Shown: positions 16,890 through 25,361, counted from the first letter of the stretch. The stretch: 64,000 bases of DNA from Sphingopyxis sp. QXT-31 (GCF_001984035.1 NZ_CP019449.1:62001-126000), one strand, 5' to 3'. Notes: generated by a model from the letters alone, not told the origin. Numbers and translations: made by a program.

Positions 16890-19874
16890 TTAGAATTTCA
16901 CGCCTGCCGCGATGCCGTAGCGGCGCGGTTCGAGCGTGAAGATGTTGGTGTAGTTACCCGACGACTGGTCGGTGACGTACAGGCCGGTGACGCTGTTGGC
17001 GTCGAACAGGTTCTGGATGAAACCCTTCACATACCATTTGTCGTCGGTGCCGTTCAGCTGGATCTGCGCATTGACCTGGGCATAGCCTTTGATCTTGTTG
17101 ACGTTGCCGTTGAAGATGCTGCCATAGCTGTCGCCGGTATAGGCCAGGTCGAAGCGCGGCACGAGCGACATGCCGTTGTCGAAGCCGTTCGTATATTGCG
17201 CACCCGCCGAGAATTTATAGTTCGGCGCCTGCGGCAGCTTGTTGCCCTTCAGGTTGACGGGGATGCCGGCCGAGAAGACCTCGACTCCGCCGAAAGCCGG
17301 GCCGACGGTCGCCGCGGCAGCCTGCAGGATGCCGCAGATGCTGAACGCGCCGGTCGACGCGATGCCGCCATCCGACGGGAAAGGCGTCGTCCCCTGCAGC
17401 CCCGCGCCGCCGCGCACCCCGTTGGCAGCAAAGGCGCCCGCGTTGATCAGCGAGTTGATCTGGTTGACGTAGCCGTTGACCCCCGCGACGCTGCCCGAGG
17501 TCGAGGCGACGGCGCAGTTGGCCGCGTTGGTGATATCCTTGATGATCACCGCATCGGCGCGGCCACCGCCGAAATCGCGCGGGTTGCTGCTGAACTCGTC
17601 GCCGGCGACTTCGGTGTTCAGATAGCTGAAGCCGAGATTGACGACGAATTCCGGGACGGGACGAACGATCGCCTCGGCCTCGAAACCCCAGATGTTGGCG
17701 TTGATATTGTCATTGACCGCGGTACGGGCAACGATCTTGCTGAGCTGCAGATCCTTGTATTTATAGTAAAAGGCCGTGAGGTTCAGCTGCAGTTCGCCGT
17801 TGCCGAAGGTGTTTTTCGAACCGATTTCAAAAGCGTCGACCTGCTCGGGCTTGAAGCTCTCCGGCACCGCGAAAATCGGCTGCAGCGGCGGGTTGATGCC
17901 GCCCGATTTATAGCCGCGCGAATAGGAGACGTAGAGCAGATTGTCGTCGGTGACCTTGAAGTCGAGCACGGCGCGGCCCGTCAGCTTGTTGAACTTCACG
18001 CTGCGCGCTTGGATGATCTGGTTGCCCGGCGTGCCCGGATCGGCGTCGAACGATCCGACGAAGGGCGAGCCGAAGACGGTGTCGCTGTTCAGTCCGATCG
18101 GCGTCAGGAAGCTGGCCAGCGTCGATCGTGCCAGCACGCTCTTCTTGTCGTTGTTGTACCGCAGGCCGGCGGTCAGCTTCACGCGGTCGCTGAACTCGAA
18201 ATAGGCTTCGCCGAAGATGCCGTAGGAGGTGATCTTCAGGTCATCGGTGTTGTTGCGGAAGAACGGCGTCGCCAGGAACGATGGAGGCAAGCCGTTGGCG
18301 AAGCTGTTGAATGCGCCGAGAACGCCCGTCAGATAGTCGATCGGGAACGCGTTCACATAATAGCTGTTCTCGGTCAGGTGATAATCGGCGTAGATGCCGC
18401 CGAGCAGGAAGTTGAACGGCCCGTCGAGGTCGCTGCTCAAAATCGCTTCTGCCGACCAGCTTGTATTATACTGGTTCGAGCGGTCGAACTGCAGCGACGT
18501 CGCGTCGCAGATCTTGTTGCCGCCGAAGGAGCCGAAGCCAGTTTCCTCGGGAAGCGAGGTGCAGAGGTCGCCGTTCGGGCCGTTGGGAATGATCGCCGCG
18601 GCGACCGGCGCGAAGTAAGCGGCCGAACCCGGAACAAAGGCAGGCGCGGGCGCGGGCAGGCCTGTCGGAATGCCGTTCGCCGCGAAGAAGGCCAGCGTAT
18701 TCAGACCGCCGGCATAAAGGGCGCGGTTGCCGACATTGCTGTTGTAGTCCTGCATCGAGTCGAGCTTGACCTTCTGGTACTGGCCCGAAACCTGCAGCGA
18801 GACTGGCCCGAAATTATGCTCGATTTCGCCCTGCAGCGTCAGCTCGCTGGTGAAATATTGCGGCGTGAAAGCGGTGTTTACGACGCGCGGGTCGCTGGGG
18901 ATCGTCGTGTTGGCGTAAACGTCGGGGCCATAGAGGCTACCCAGCGCGAACGCCGTCGGGATGCCCTGGATCGCCAGGAACTCGCGCGAGGTCAGCGCGG
19001 CGGTGAAGGTCGCGTTGCCGTTGAACGGCGCATTGTCGCGGCGGGTGTTCAGACAGCCGAGGATGCCGGTCGGGTCGCGCTGGCACTGCTGTTTCTGGAT
19101 GCGCGTACGATTGTCGCGTTCGTGGAAATAGGAGGCGAGGAAATCGACCGTCGTGTCAGGGGTGGGTTCCCAGCGGATCGAACCGCGCACCGAATACAGA
19201 TCGCGGTCGTCGATGCGGTTGCCAAGGAACAGGTTCTTCGTATAGCCGTCGCGGTTGAGGTAAATGCCCGCCACGCGCAGCGCAAGGGTGTCGCCGATGG
19301 GAATATTCACCATCGCCTTGCCCTTCATCGAATCATAATTGCCATATTCGGCTTCGGCGGCGGCTTCGAAGGCGCCGAGCTTGGGCTTGGCGGTGATGAC
19401 GTTGACCACGCCCGAGGTCGCGTTGCGGCCGAACAAGGTGCCCTGCGGCCCGCGCAGCACCTCGATGCGCTCGAGGTCGAAGAATTCGGTTTCGAACAGG
19501 CGGGTGGAGAAGAGCGGGTCGCCGTTCAGATGGATCGCGGTCGCGCTGTCGCAGGTCGTGCCGACACAAAGGTCACCGATACCGCGGATCGTGAAGCTGG
19601 CGCCGGTGAAGTTGGTCTTGGTGAAGGTGACGTTGGGCAGGGTCAGCTGAAGATCCGACGGGGTCTTGATCTGCTGCGCCTCGAGGGCCTCGGTCGAAAA
19701 GGCGCTGACTGCGATGGGAACGTCCTGCAGGCGTTCGGATTGCCGCTGCGCGGTGACGACGATTTCGCCGCCGAAAGCATCGCGCTCGGTCTCGTCCGCC
19801 GCGTCCTGCGCGAACGCCGGGCTCGCGACCGACATCGCAAGGATCGAGGTGCCGATCAGTGCCTTGAACTTCAT
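16890..19874 (-). CDS. TonB-dependent outer-membrane receptor
   Basis: A 994-residue receptor with a signal peptide (M-K-F-K-A-L-I... ending A-F-A-Q), a TonB-box-like E-I-V-V-T-A-Q-R-Q, a plug domain with I-E-V-L-R-G-P-Q-G-T-L-F-G-R-N-A-T-S-G, and a long barrel ending G-V-K-F. A Cys pair within the plug (L-C-V-G-T-T-C) and long extracellular loops are notable. Substrate unknown. An upstream in-frame start would add 78 residues lacking a signal peptide; the ATG at 19874 has GGGAGG six bases before it and was chosen. It converges on the other receptor and diverges from folE. Confidence 0.93.
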   Translation of the reverse strand: MKFKALIGTSILAMSVASPAFAQDAADETERDAFGGEIVVTAQRQSERLQDVPIAVSAFSTEALEAQQIKTPSDLQLTLPNVTFTKTNFTGASFTIRGIGDLCVGTTCDSATAIHLNGDPLFSTRLFETEFFDLERIEVLRGPQGTLFGRNATSGVVNVITAKPKLGAFEAAAEAEYGNYDSMKGKAMVNIPIGDTLALRVAGIYLNRDGYTKNLFLGNRIDDRDLYSVRGSIRWEPTPDTTVDFLASYFHERDNRTRIQKQQCQRDPTGILGCLNTRRDNAPFNGNATFTAALTSREFLAIQGIPTAFALGSLYGPDVYANTTIPSDPRVVNTAFTPQYFTSELTLQGEIEHNFGPVSLQVSGQYQKVKLDSMQDYNSNVGNRALYAGGLNTLAFFAANGIPTGLPAPAPAFVPGSAAYFAPVAAAIIPNGPNGDLCTSLPEETGFGSFGGNKICDATSLQFDRSNQYNTSWSAEAILSSDLDGPFNFLLGGIYADYHLTENSYYVNAFPIDYLTGVLGAFNSFANGLPPSFLATPFFRNNTDDLKITSYGIFGEAYFEFSDRVKLTAGLRYNNDKKSVLARSTLASFLTPIGLNSDTVFGSPFVGSFDADPGTPGNQIIQARSVKFNKLTGRAVLDFKVTDDNLLYVSYSRGYKSGGINPPLQPIFAVPESFKPEQVDAFEIGSKNTFGNGELQLNLTAFYYKYKDLQLSKIVARTAVNDNINANIWGFEAEAIVRPVPEFVVNLGFSYLNTEVAGDEFSSNPRDFGGGRADAVIIKDITNAANCAVASTSGSVAGVNGYVNQINSLINAGAFAANGVRGGAGLQGTTPFPSDGGIASTGAFSICGILQAAAATVGPAFGGVEVFSAGIPVNLKGNKLPQAPNYKFSAGAQYTNGFDNGMSLVPRFDLAYTGDSYGSIFNGNVNKIKGYAQVNAQIQLNGTDDKWYVKGFIQNLFDANSVTGLYVTDQSSGNYTNIFTLEPRRYGIAAGVKF

Positions 19875-20311
19875 ATTGTGCCTCCCTTTTTCAGCCCGCG
19901 ACGCGGGCCGCCCAATTGCATCGTTCAATCGGGAGGGGATATGTCCAGATAGGGCTACAGGCGCCGGACCGCGTCGATCCGGCGCAGGCGCGCGCGCAAA
20001 CAAGTGTAGCCAGCTGTGCTGGGCATCGTCCTCTCCCACCGGCACCCGGGGACTGATACCGGCATCTCCGATCACGACCTGCTTCGGCAGGTTCTGTAAT
20101 GCCGGCAAAATTGCGCTTAGTTGACGAAAGCGTCAAGTCACTTGTTCAGCGATGTTGCACAGAAATATTCTTGCGCCTCGCCCGCCGGAAAAAGGTCCGA
20201 TTCCGCAACGTAAACTTGTTTTGCGACAGGAAATTCTTCGCGGGGCGGGGTTGCGTAATGGCACAATCGCGCCGAAATGTGCGACATGAAAGCAACAGTG
20301 AAGGCGCGCGG
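19875..20311. other. Divergent intergenic region (receptor / folE)
   Basis: A 437-base gap carrying the promoters for the leftward receptor and for folE. It includes a perfect TTGACG-AAAG-CGTCAA palindrome (20121-20136) and AT-rich segments at 20100-20135 and 20205-20235 suited to promoters. No credible small gene was found: open frames running through it have no ribosome site and no family resemblance. Confidence 0.5.
20121..20136. promoter_or_regulatory. Palindromic candidate operator
   Basis: TTGACGAAAGCGTCAA is a perfect inverted repeat with 6-bp arms and a 4-base spacer. It lies about 250 bases from the receptor start and 175 from folE. The size and symmetry fit a dimeric repressor site, but the regulator is unknown and no regulator gene is adjacent. 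Confidence 0.4.
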
Positions 20312-20908
20312 ATGAGCAAAGTGGAAGTGGGACCCGACGGCAAGGCGGTGGTGCCCGAGCATGTGCTCGATGCGGTCCGCACCCTCATCACATGGGCCGG
20401 CGACGACGTTACCCGCGAGGGACTGCTCGACACGCCCAAGCGCGTCGCGCGGGCGTGGCTCGAATATTGCCAGGGCTATGCCGAGGAGCCGGCGATCCAC
20501 CTGTCGCGCACCTTCGAAGAGGTCGGCGGTTATAACGAGCTGGTGCTGCTGAAGGACATTCCGTTCCAGTCGCACTGCGAGCATCATATGGCGCCGATCA
20601 CCGGCAAGGCGTCGATCGCCTATATGCCCAAGGACCGCGTCGTCGGCATCTCCAAACTGGCGCGCGTGCTCAACGGCTATGCGCGGCGATTGCAGGTGCA
20701 AGAGCGGCTGACGGCCGAAGTGGCGCGCTGCATCTGGGACAATCTGCAGCCGCACGGCGTCGCGGTGGTGATCGACGCGCAGCACGGCTGCATGACCGGC
20801 CGCGGCGTGCGCACCCCCGGGGTGGGCATGGTCACCAGCCGCCTGCTGGGCTGCTTTCTCGACGACGAGCGCAGCCGCAAGGAAGTGCTGGCGCTGATGG
20901 GTTATTGA
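20312..20908 (+). CDS. folE: GTP cyclohydrolase I
   Basis: A 198-residue type IA enzyme converting GTP to 7,8-dihydroneopterin triphosphate, the first step of tetrahydrofolate (and queuosine-precursor) synthesis. The zinc ligands are visible: Cys89 and His92 in S-H-C-E-H-H-M and Cys160 in H-G-C-M-T-G-R-G. The V-G-I-S-K-L-A-R motif follows at 111. The ATG at 20312 yields the normal family length. A longer frame opening at 20258 (M-A-Q-S-R-R) would add 18 unsupported residues. Its stop region overlaps the end of a small gene on the other strand by seven bases. Confidence 0.96.
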   Translation: MSKVEVGPDGKAVVPEHVLDAVRTLITWAGDDVTREGLLDTPKRVARAWLEYCQGYAEEPAIHLSRTFEEVGGYNELVLLKDIPFQSHCEHHMAPITGKASIAYMPKDRVVGISKLARVLNGYARRLQVQERLTAEVARCIWDNLQPHGVAVVIDAQHGCMTGRGVRTPGVGMVTSRLLGCFLDDERSRKEVLALMGY

Positions 20909-21210
20909 GACAGCGGGTTTGCGTTATGGTAATCGCTTAGCCGTTTTATCAGATCATCGAGCGCCACCGAATCCGACTCCCTTATCTCCTCGTCATCGGC
21001 CCACGAGCCATCGGATTGCAGAGTTCGAATAATGAACCAACGGTCGCGGGCTTCCCAAAGGAGTTGCCGCGCTGGCTTTCCTTTTTTTCTCACCTCGACG
21101 TACCAGTAGCCGAAGTTGATACCGTCGAACCGCGCGTGTGCGATCTGCAAGCCAGCATCATCCGATAGCTGGCATGCCCGGATGAAATCTTGGATTGAAT
21201 TGCGCGACAT
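20902..21210 (-). CDS. Uncharacterised 102-residue protein, lower GC
   Basis: Not recognised. A soluble, Asp/Glu/Arg-rich protein with no signal peptide or membrane segment. It has an aromatic-rich centre (F-D-G-I-N-F-G-Y-W-Y-V-E-V, about 28-40) and a charged C-terminal half (W-A-D-D-E-E-I-R-E-S-D-S). The base composition, near 54 percent GC by eye, is clearly below its neighbours, and the codons are less GC-biased, suggesting acquisition by transfer. The A-run AGAAAAAAAGG near its middle could be slippery. The start at 21210 is an ATG four codons inside a TTG-led frame. It could be a small immunity-like or stress protein; there is no direct evidence for either. Confidence 0.6.
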   Translation of the reverse strand: MSRNSIQDFIRACQLSDDAGLQIAHARFDGINFGYWYVEVRKKGKPARQLLWEARDRWFIIRTLQSDGSWADDEEIRESDSVALDDLIKRLSDYHNANPLSQ

Positions 21211-21283
21211 AATGGAACCCAACTATCATTTTCCAAGGCGCTTTCCCACGACAAAGCCGCCACCGCCCGACATCGCAGCCACC

Positions 21284-21323
21284 AAGAAAAAGGCCCCGGA
21301 ACAATCGTTCCGAGGCCTTTTCT
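21284..21323 (-). terminator. Terminator of the rpsF-rpsR-rplI operon
   Basis: Read on the minus strand, AAAAGGCCTCGGAAC-gatt-GTTCCGGGGCCTTTTT forms a long stem with one mismatch and a T-run, 25 bases after the rplI stop. This is a typical intrinsic terminator. The A-run on the other side would make it partly bidirectional. Confidence 0.9.
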
Positions 21324-21347
21324 GTCTGTGCGATGCGTGAAAGAAGC

Positions 21348-21977
21348 TTAGGCTTCTTCGCCCTCGTCCGCAGCCGGGATTTCTTCGGCGGCGCGTACCG
21401 AAGGCGGCGTCGCGTCTTCGAACTCGTCCTCGCTGTCGGGTTCCAGCGCCGTGGCAACCGCCTCGGCCTGTTCTTCCTCGAACATCGCGGCGATGACGTC
21501 GATGCCCTGCTTCTGCATTTCGGCTTCGTCGGGCGAGCGCGCGACGTTGACGCCGACGGTCACGGCGACCTCGGGGTGCAGCTTGACCTTGACGTCGACC
21601 AGGCCGAGCGACTTGATCGGGCGTTCGAGCTCGACCATCGCCTTGGTGACGCCGGTCACGCCGTCCTCGGCGAGCGCGTCGACGATGTCGCGCACCGAGA
21701 CCGAGCCATAGAGCTGGCCAGTGTTCGACGCCTGGCGGATCAGGACGACCTGCTTGCCGTCGATGTCCTTGGCGCGGCCTTCGGCGTCGCCGCGACGTTC
21801 GGCGTTGTCGGCCTCGATCTTCGAGCGGTTGGCTTCGAACAGCTTGCGGTTGGCTTCGTTCGCACGAAGCGCCTTGTTGTTCGGCAGCAGATAGTTACGG
21901 GCAAAGCCGTTCTTGACGGTGACGACATCGCCGATACCGCCCAGTTTCTCGATACGTTCGAGCAGGATGATTTCCAT
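21348..21977 (-). CDS. rplI: 50S ribosomal protein L9
   Basis: A 209-residue L9. The N-terminal RNA-binding domain has M-E-I-I-L-L-E and the G-F-A-R-N-Y-L-L-P signature (about 24-32), and a central helix joins it to the C-terminal domain ending near 150. After that comes an extra tail of about 55 residues that is strongly acidic and Ala-rich (E-E-E-Q-A-E-A, D-S-E-D-E-F-E-D), absent from the 149-residue E. coli protein but common in alphaproteobacteria. It is the last gene of the rpsF-rpsR-rplI operon, 14 bases after rpsR, and is followed by a terminator. Confidence 0.97.
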   Translation of the reverse strand: MEIILLERIEKLGGIGDVVTVKNGFARNYLLPNNKALRANEANRKLFEANRSKIEADNAERRGDAEGRAKDIDGKQVVLIRQASNTGQLYGSVSVRDIVDALAEDGVTGVTKAMVELERPIKSLGLVDVKVKLHPEVAVTVGVNVARSPDEAEMQKQGIDVIAAMFEEEQAEAVATALEPDSEDEFEDATPPSVRAAEEIPAADEGEEA

Positions 21978-21991
21978 CGGACCGGCCCTCC

Positions 21992-22216
21992 TTACTTCAC
22001 AATGTAGGGGAGCAGGCCGATGTGGCGCGAGCGCTTGATCGCCTTTGCCAGCTCACGCTGCTTCTTGGTGGACACCGCGGTAATCCGCGACGGGACGATC
22101 TTGCCGCGCTCCGACAGGTAACCCTGGAGCAGGCGGACGTCCTTGTAATCGATGACCGGTGCGTCCTTCTGGCTGAAGGGGCAGGTCTTGCGGCGGCGGA
22201 AAAAGGGTCGTGCCAT
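21992..22216 (-). CDS. rpsR: 30S ribosomal protein S18
   Basis: A 74-residue small-subunit protein, the usual size. It shows the basic start R-P-F-F-R-R-R-K and the conserved block I-D-Y-K-D-V-R-L-L, then the signature around [24 protein letters not shown]18 forms a heterodimer with S6 on the 30S platform, which fits its place 11 bases after rpsF. Confidence 0.98.
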   Translation of the reverse strand: MARPFFRRRKTCPFSQKDAPVIDYKDVRLLQGYLSERGKIVPSRITAVSTKKQRELAKAIKRSRHIGLLPYIVK

Positions 22217-22227
22217 GGTCGTGTTCC

Positions 22228-22605
22228 TTATTCTTCGCCGTCGCGGTCACGACCGCCACGTTCGCCGCGACCGCCGCGACGTTCCTGCTTGCGCATCATC
22301 ACCGACGGGCCCTTTTCGAGTTCGTCGACCTTGATCGTCATCCAGCGGATGATGTCTTCGTTGATCGCGGCCTGACGCTCGATCTCTGCGACGGCTTCGC
22401 CGGATACTTCGGCCGACAGCATCACATAGTGACCCTTGCGGTTCTTCTGGATCTTGTAGGCGAGCTGCTTCAGGCCCCAGGTTTCGGTCTTGTGAACCTG
22501 GCCCTTATACTCGCCGATGACGTTGGTAACGGTTTCCGCCAGCGCGTCGACCTGAGCCTGGCTCAGGTCCTGACGCGCGATAAAGACATGCTCGTAGAAC
22601 GGCAT
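22228..22605 (-). CDS. rpsF: 30S ribosomal protein S6
   Basis: A 125-residue S6 with the ferredoxin-like fold: [11 protein letters not shown] at the start and the block [14 protein letters not shown], plus [12 protein letters not shown] near the end of the core. The C-terminal 25 residues are an Arg/Gly-rich tail ([14 protein letters not shown]), as in many alphaproteobacteria. It is the first gene of the operon and is preceded by a structured leader. The ATG has the GGAAGCGCGACC stretch before it. In-frame upstream sequence comes from the neighbouring repeat and is not coding. Confidence 0.97.
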   Translation of the reverse strand: MPFYEHVFIARQDLSQAQVDALAETVTNVIGEYKGQVHKTETWGLKQLAYKIQKNRKGHYVMLSAEVSGEAVAEIERQAAINEDIIRWMTIKVDELEKGPSVMMRKQERRGGRGERGGRDRDGEE

Positions 22606-22737
22606 GGTCGCGCTTCCTTCATTTGGCCGATCGTTGACCTGCGCCAATCGCAGGCCCCTCCGGCTGTCGTCCTGCCCTGCAAAAATGGTGCAAAGCAAAC
22701 GGGGCGATGGCTCAAAGCCTCGCCCCGATGCGGGCCG
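22606..22737 (-). promoter_or_regulatory. Structured leader of rpsF, possible S6:S18 site
   Basis: The presumed 5' untranslated RNA of rpsF contains a strong hairpin at 22701-22726 (GGGGCGA-GGC-tttga-GCC-a-TCGCCCC on the minus strand). Nearer the start codon, a CCTGCG-attgg-CGCAGG hairpin follows a CCG trinucleotide. The S6:S18 autoregulatory leader known from many bacteria uses a bulged CCG beside a hairpin, so this is a reasonable candidate, but the consensus cannot be confirmed by eye. Confidence 0.4.
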
Positions 22738-22765
22738 CCTATACAGATTCGGCGGCGGAAAGCAA
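22738..22765 (-). promoter_or_regulatory. Probable rpsF promoter
   Basis: On the minus strand, TTGCTT (22765-22760) and TATAGG (22743-22738) are separated by 16 bases and resemble a sigma-70 promoter. It would start RNA near 22731, about 126 bases before rpsF, just downstream of the palindromic repeat. Confidence 0.5.
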
Positions 22766-22769
22766 GGGG

Positions 22770-22950
22770 AGTTGCCCCTCTCCCCTTGCGGGAGAGGGAT
22801 GTGGAGACTTGGCAGCTTGCTGCCTAGTCGAAGCTGGGTGAGGGGTTGCGGTCCAAGGGACCGCGCAAGCCGGAGGCTCGCAGACCCCTCATCCAACTGC
22901 GCCTAGGCGCTTCGCGCAAAGGCTTCGTATCCTTCTCCCGCAAGGGGGGA
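22770..22950. repeat. Large imperfect palindrome (type P, copy 2)
   Basis: A composite palindrome filling most of the gap between the rpsF promoter and the Mur ligase stop. Its parts include CCCTCTCCCcttgcGGGAGAGGG, a GGTGAGGGGT / ACCCCTCATCC pair around an inner GCGGTCC/GGACCGC hairpin, and a terminal CCTTCTCCCgcaaGGGGGGAAGG. It is related in design to the repeat at 6720-6900. It ends six bases from the ligase stop codon and could terminate that transcript. Confidence 0.7.
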
Positions 22951-22955
22951 AGGAA

Positions 22956-24335
22956 TTATCCCAGCTTCCCCAGCAATTCATGCCCGAAATCGGTCAGCGT
23001 ATCGTCGCGCGCGCCGAGGATGAGGATGCGGTCGCCGGGTTTCGCTTCGTCGAGCATCGCCGCGCCGCAATTGGCGCGCGTCGTCAGATGCACCGCATCG
23101 CCGCCGCCCGCGACGATGTCGGCGACCAGCGCCTCGCTGCCGATGCTGCGGTCGACGGTGCCGCCGAAATAGACGGGGTCGCAGACGTATAATTTGTCGC
23201 CGTCGCGCATGCCGCTGGCGAAGCTCGCCGCCAGTTCCTTGCCCATCTGGCGCAGCGGGCCGTAACCGTGCGGCTGGAAAAAGAGCAAAGCGCGGCCCGG
23301 CAGTTCGGCCACGGCCGCCAATGTCGCCGCCACCTTGTCGGGGTTGTGCGCAAAGTCGTCGATCACGGTCACGCCGCCCGCCTGTCCGAGCACCTCATAG
23401 CGGCGCGCGAGTCCGGTGAAATCGGCGAGCGCCGTCGCCGAATCGCCGATCGGAACGCCCAGCGCCCGGGCGGCCATCATCGCGGCGAGCGCGTTGGTGG
23501 CATTGTGGCGGCCCGGCATACGCAGCCGCACTTCGCGCGTCGTATGCGCAAAACTCACGGTGAAACGGCACCCGTCGGGCAGCGCCTCGAAATCGCTGCC
23601 GCGCATGCCGGCGGTTTCGCCGAAGCCGAAGCGCGCGACATTGGAGCCCGCGAGCAAGGGCGCCGATTCGGGATCGTCGGCGTTGACCACCGCGATCCGC
23701 GCCTTGGCGGCGAAATCGCCGAACAGCGCGTGCAGTTCGTCGAGGCTCTTGTGATCGAGGCTGATGTTGGTGATCACCGCGACCTCGGGGCGGTAGCGCG
23801 CGATCGAACCGTCGCTTTCGTCGACTTCGCTGACATAGGTCGCGGGGTCGCCGACCAGCGCGCTGGCGAAGGGCGTGGCTTCGCTCGCAAAGTTGCGCAT
23901 CACCGCGCCGTTCATCACCGTCGGCTTGTGACCGCTACGCTCGAGGATCCAGCCGATCATGCCGGTGACGGTCGACTTGCCGCTGGTGCCGCCGACGCCG
24001 ACCGCTTGGCTGGCCGAATTGAACAGCGCGGCGTTGAGGTCGGCGCGCGTCATCCGCGGCAGGCCGAGCTTATTGGCGGCGGCGATGTCGGGCACGCTGT
24101 CCTCGACCGCGGCCGAGGCGACGAGCGTCTGGCCGGCGGCGACGCCGCTGCCGTCCTGCGGCGCGAGCGATATGCCGCGGCTTTCGATCCACGCGAATTT
24201 GTCGGGGCTGCGCCCTTGGTCGCGGCTGCGGTCCGAGCCCGAAACCTTGGCCCCGCGCGCCGCGACGATCATCGCCAGCGGCAACATGCCCGACCCACCG
24301 ATGCCGCAAAAGAAATAGGATTTGTTTTCCGCCAT
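22956..24335 (-). CDS. MurC/Mpl-like Mur ligase (second copy)
   Basis: A 459-residue Mur ligase of the MurC/Mpl group: N-terminal Rossmann domain (F-C-G-I-G-G-S-G-M, residues 9-17), central ATPase domain, and C-terminal domain (D-D-F-A-H-N-P-D). It is distinct from the true murC in the dcw cluster (46852). The P-loop is G-T-S-G-K-S (116-121) instead of the usual G-T-H-G-K-T. Mpl joins recycled tripeptide to UDP-MurNAc; that role is suggested by the divergent LD-carboxypeptidase but not proved, because several Mpl-specific stretches differ. UDP-MurNAc:alanine ligase activity is the alternative. Some automatic annotations call such proteins MurC. Confidence 0.82.
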   Translation of the reverse strand: MAENKSYFFCGIGGSGMLPLAMIVAARGAKVSGSDRSRDQGRSPDKFAWIESRGISLAPQDGSGVAAGQTLVASAAVEDSVPDIAAANKLGLPRMTRADLNAALFNSASQAVGVGGTSGKSTVTGMIGWILERSGHKPTVMNGAVMRNFASEATPFASALVGDPATYVSEVDESDGSIARYRPEVAVITNISLDHKSLDELHALFGDFAAKARIAVVNADDPESAPLLAGSNVARFGFGETAGMRGSDFEALPDGCRFTVSFAHTTREVRLRMPGRHNATNALAAMMAARALGVPIGDSATALADFTGLARRYEVLGQAGGVTVIDDFAHNPDKVAATLAAVAELPGRALLFFQPHGYGPLRQMGKELAASFASGMRDGDKLYVCDPVYFGGTVDRSIGSEALVADIVAGGGDAVHLTTRANCGAAMLDEAKPGDRILILGARDDTLTDFGHELLGKLG

Positions 24336-24386
24336 GGCGCGGCGTTATGGCCTTGGCGAAGGGTTTGCAACACAGGGCGACATTCC

Positions 24387-24475
24387 CTTTCCGTTCGCAT
24401 CGAGCGAAGTCGAGATTCCCCTCGACTTGGCGCATGCCTTCGGGGTGTCTCGACTTCGCTCGACACGAACGGAAT
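24387..24475. repeat. Palindromic repeat, GTCGAGCGAAGTCGAG type (copy S1)
   Basis: Arms near 24389-24416 and 24446-24473 pair as inverted repeats with the core TCGAGCGAAGTCGAGA, separated by about 30 bases. It lies in the promoter region between the divergent Mur ligase and LD-carboxypeptidase genes, ending 13 bases before the latter's ATG. Sister copies are at 32494-32575 and 59899-59986. Confidence 0.85.
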
Positions 24476-24488
24476 TTGAAGGCCGGTC

Positions 24489-25316
24489 ATGCGCATCGGA
24501 ATCGTCGCCCCCTCGACCCCCATCCTGCCCGACGACGCCGAGGCGGTGCGGGCGCTCGCCAGCCTCGGTTATCCCGACATCGAACTCATCTTCGATCCGC
24601 AATGTTTCGCGGTCCACGGCCATTTCGCGGGCGAGGACGGGCATCGTTTCGCGGCATTGGTCGAGATGGCGAACCGCCCCGACATCGACGCGCTGTGGTT
24701 TGCGCGCGGCGGTTACGGCGCGTGCCGTATCGCCGAGGAGGCGGTCGCGGCGATGACCGATGTCGCGCGCGGCAAGGCCTTCCTCGGCTATTCGGACCAG
24801 GGCAATCTGCTCGCCTGTCTCTACCGCGACGGCTTCGACCATGTCGCGCATGGCCCGATGGTCGCCGACATCCGCCGCGAGGGCGGCGATGCGGCGGTGC
24901 TGCGCGCGCTCGACTGGCTCGTCGCGCGCGATCCCGCGGCGTGCGAGCCGGGGCTTCAGCATGGCGCGCGCCATGCAGCGTTCAACCTGATGACGCTATC
25001 GATGCTGCTCGGCACCCCGCTCGAACCCGACCTCGGCGGCCATATCCTGCTGGTCGAGGAGGTCAGCGAATATCTTTATGCGTTCGACCGCGCCTTCTTC
25101 CATATCGCGAGCTATCTCGGACCGCGCGGGCTCGCGGGGCTGCGGCTCGGGCGGGTGAGCGATATTCTCGACAACGATCGTCCGTTCGGCGCCGATGCCG
25201 AGGAGATCGCGCGCCACTGGTGCGCGCGCTGCGATATCCCGTATCTCGGCCGGGCCGACATCGGCCACGACGCGACGAACAAGGTCGTGCCCTTCGGCTT
25301 GCATCGCGGGGGGTGA
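24489..25316 (+). CDS. LD-carboxypeptidase (peptidase family S66)
   Basis: A 275-residue cytoplasmic enzyme that removes the terminal D-Ala from recycled muropeptide tetrapeptides, yielding tripeptide for re-use. The Ser-Glu-His triad of family S66 is visible: Ser102 in L-G-Y-S-D, Glu190 or Glu191 in L-V-E-E-V-S-E, and His260 in D-I-G-H-D. The N-terminal G-I-V-A-P-S motif is also typical. It lacks a signal peptide, as expected for LdcA. It is divergent from a Mur ligase of the Mpl group, so the two may form a murein-recycling pair. Confidence 0.92.
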   Translation: MRIGIVAPSTPILPDDAEAVRALASLGYPDIELIFDPQCFAVHGHFAGEDGHRFAALVEMANRPDIDALWFARGGYGACRIAEEAVAAMTDVARGKAFLGYSDQGNLLACLYRDGFDHVAHGPMVADIRREGGDAAVLRALDWLVARDPAACEPGLQHGARHAAFNLMTLSMLLGTPLEPDLGGHILLVEEVSEYLYAFDRAFFHIASYLGPRGLAGLRLGRVSDILDNDRPFGADAEEIARHWCARCDIPYLGRADIGHDATNKVVPFGLHRGG

Positions 25317-25361
25317 GGGAATAGGCGCGGCGCAATTCAAAATTACGCTAGGGGACGCAAT

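Noticed and set aside
20940..21100. Programmed frameshift in the orphan gene at the AAAAAAA run
   Set aside because: The zero frame is complete and no downstream stimulatory hairpin or longer alternative product is evident; noted only as a weak possibility.
21158..21457. Minus-strand frame across the rplI terminator
   Set aside because: It reads through the terminator hairpin and into rplI, with no start signal or recognisable domain.
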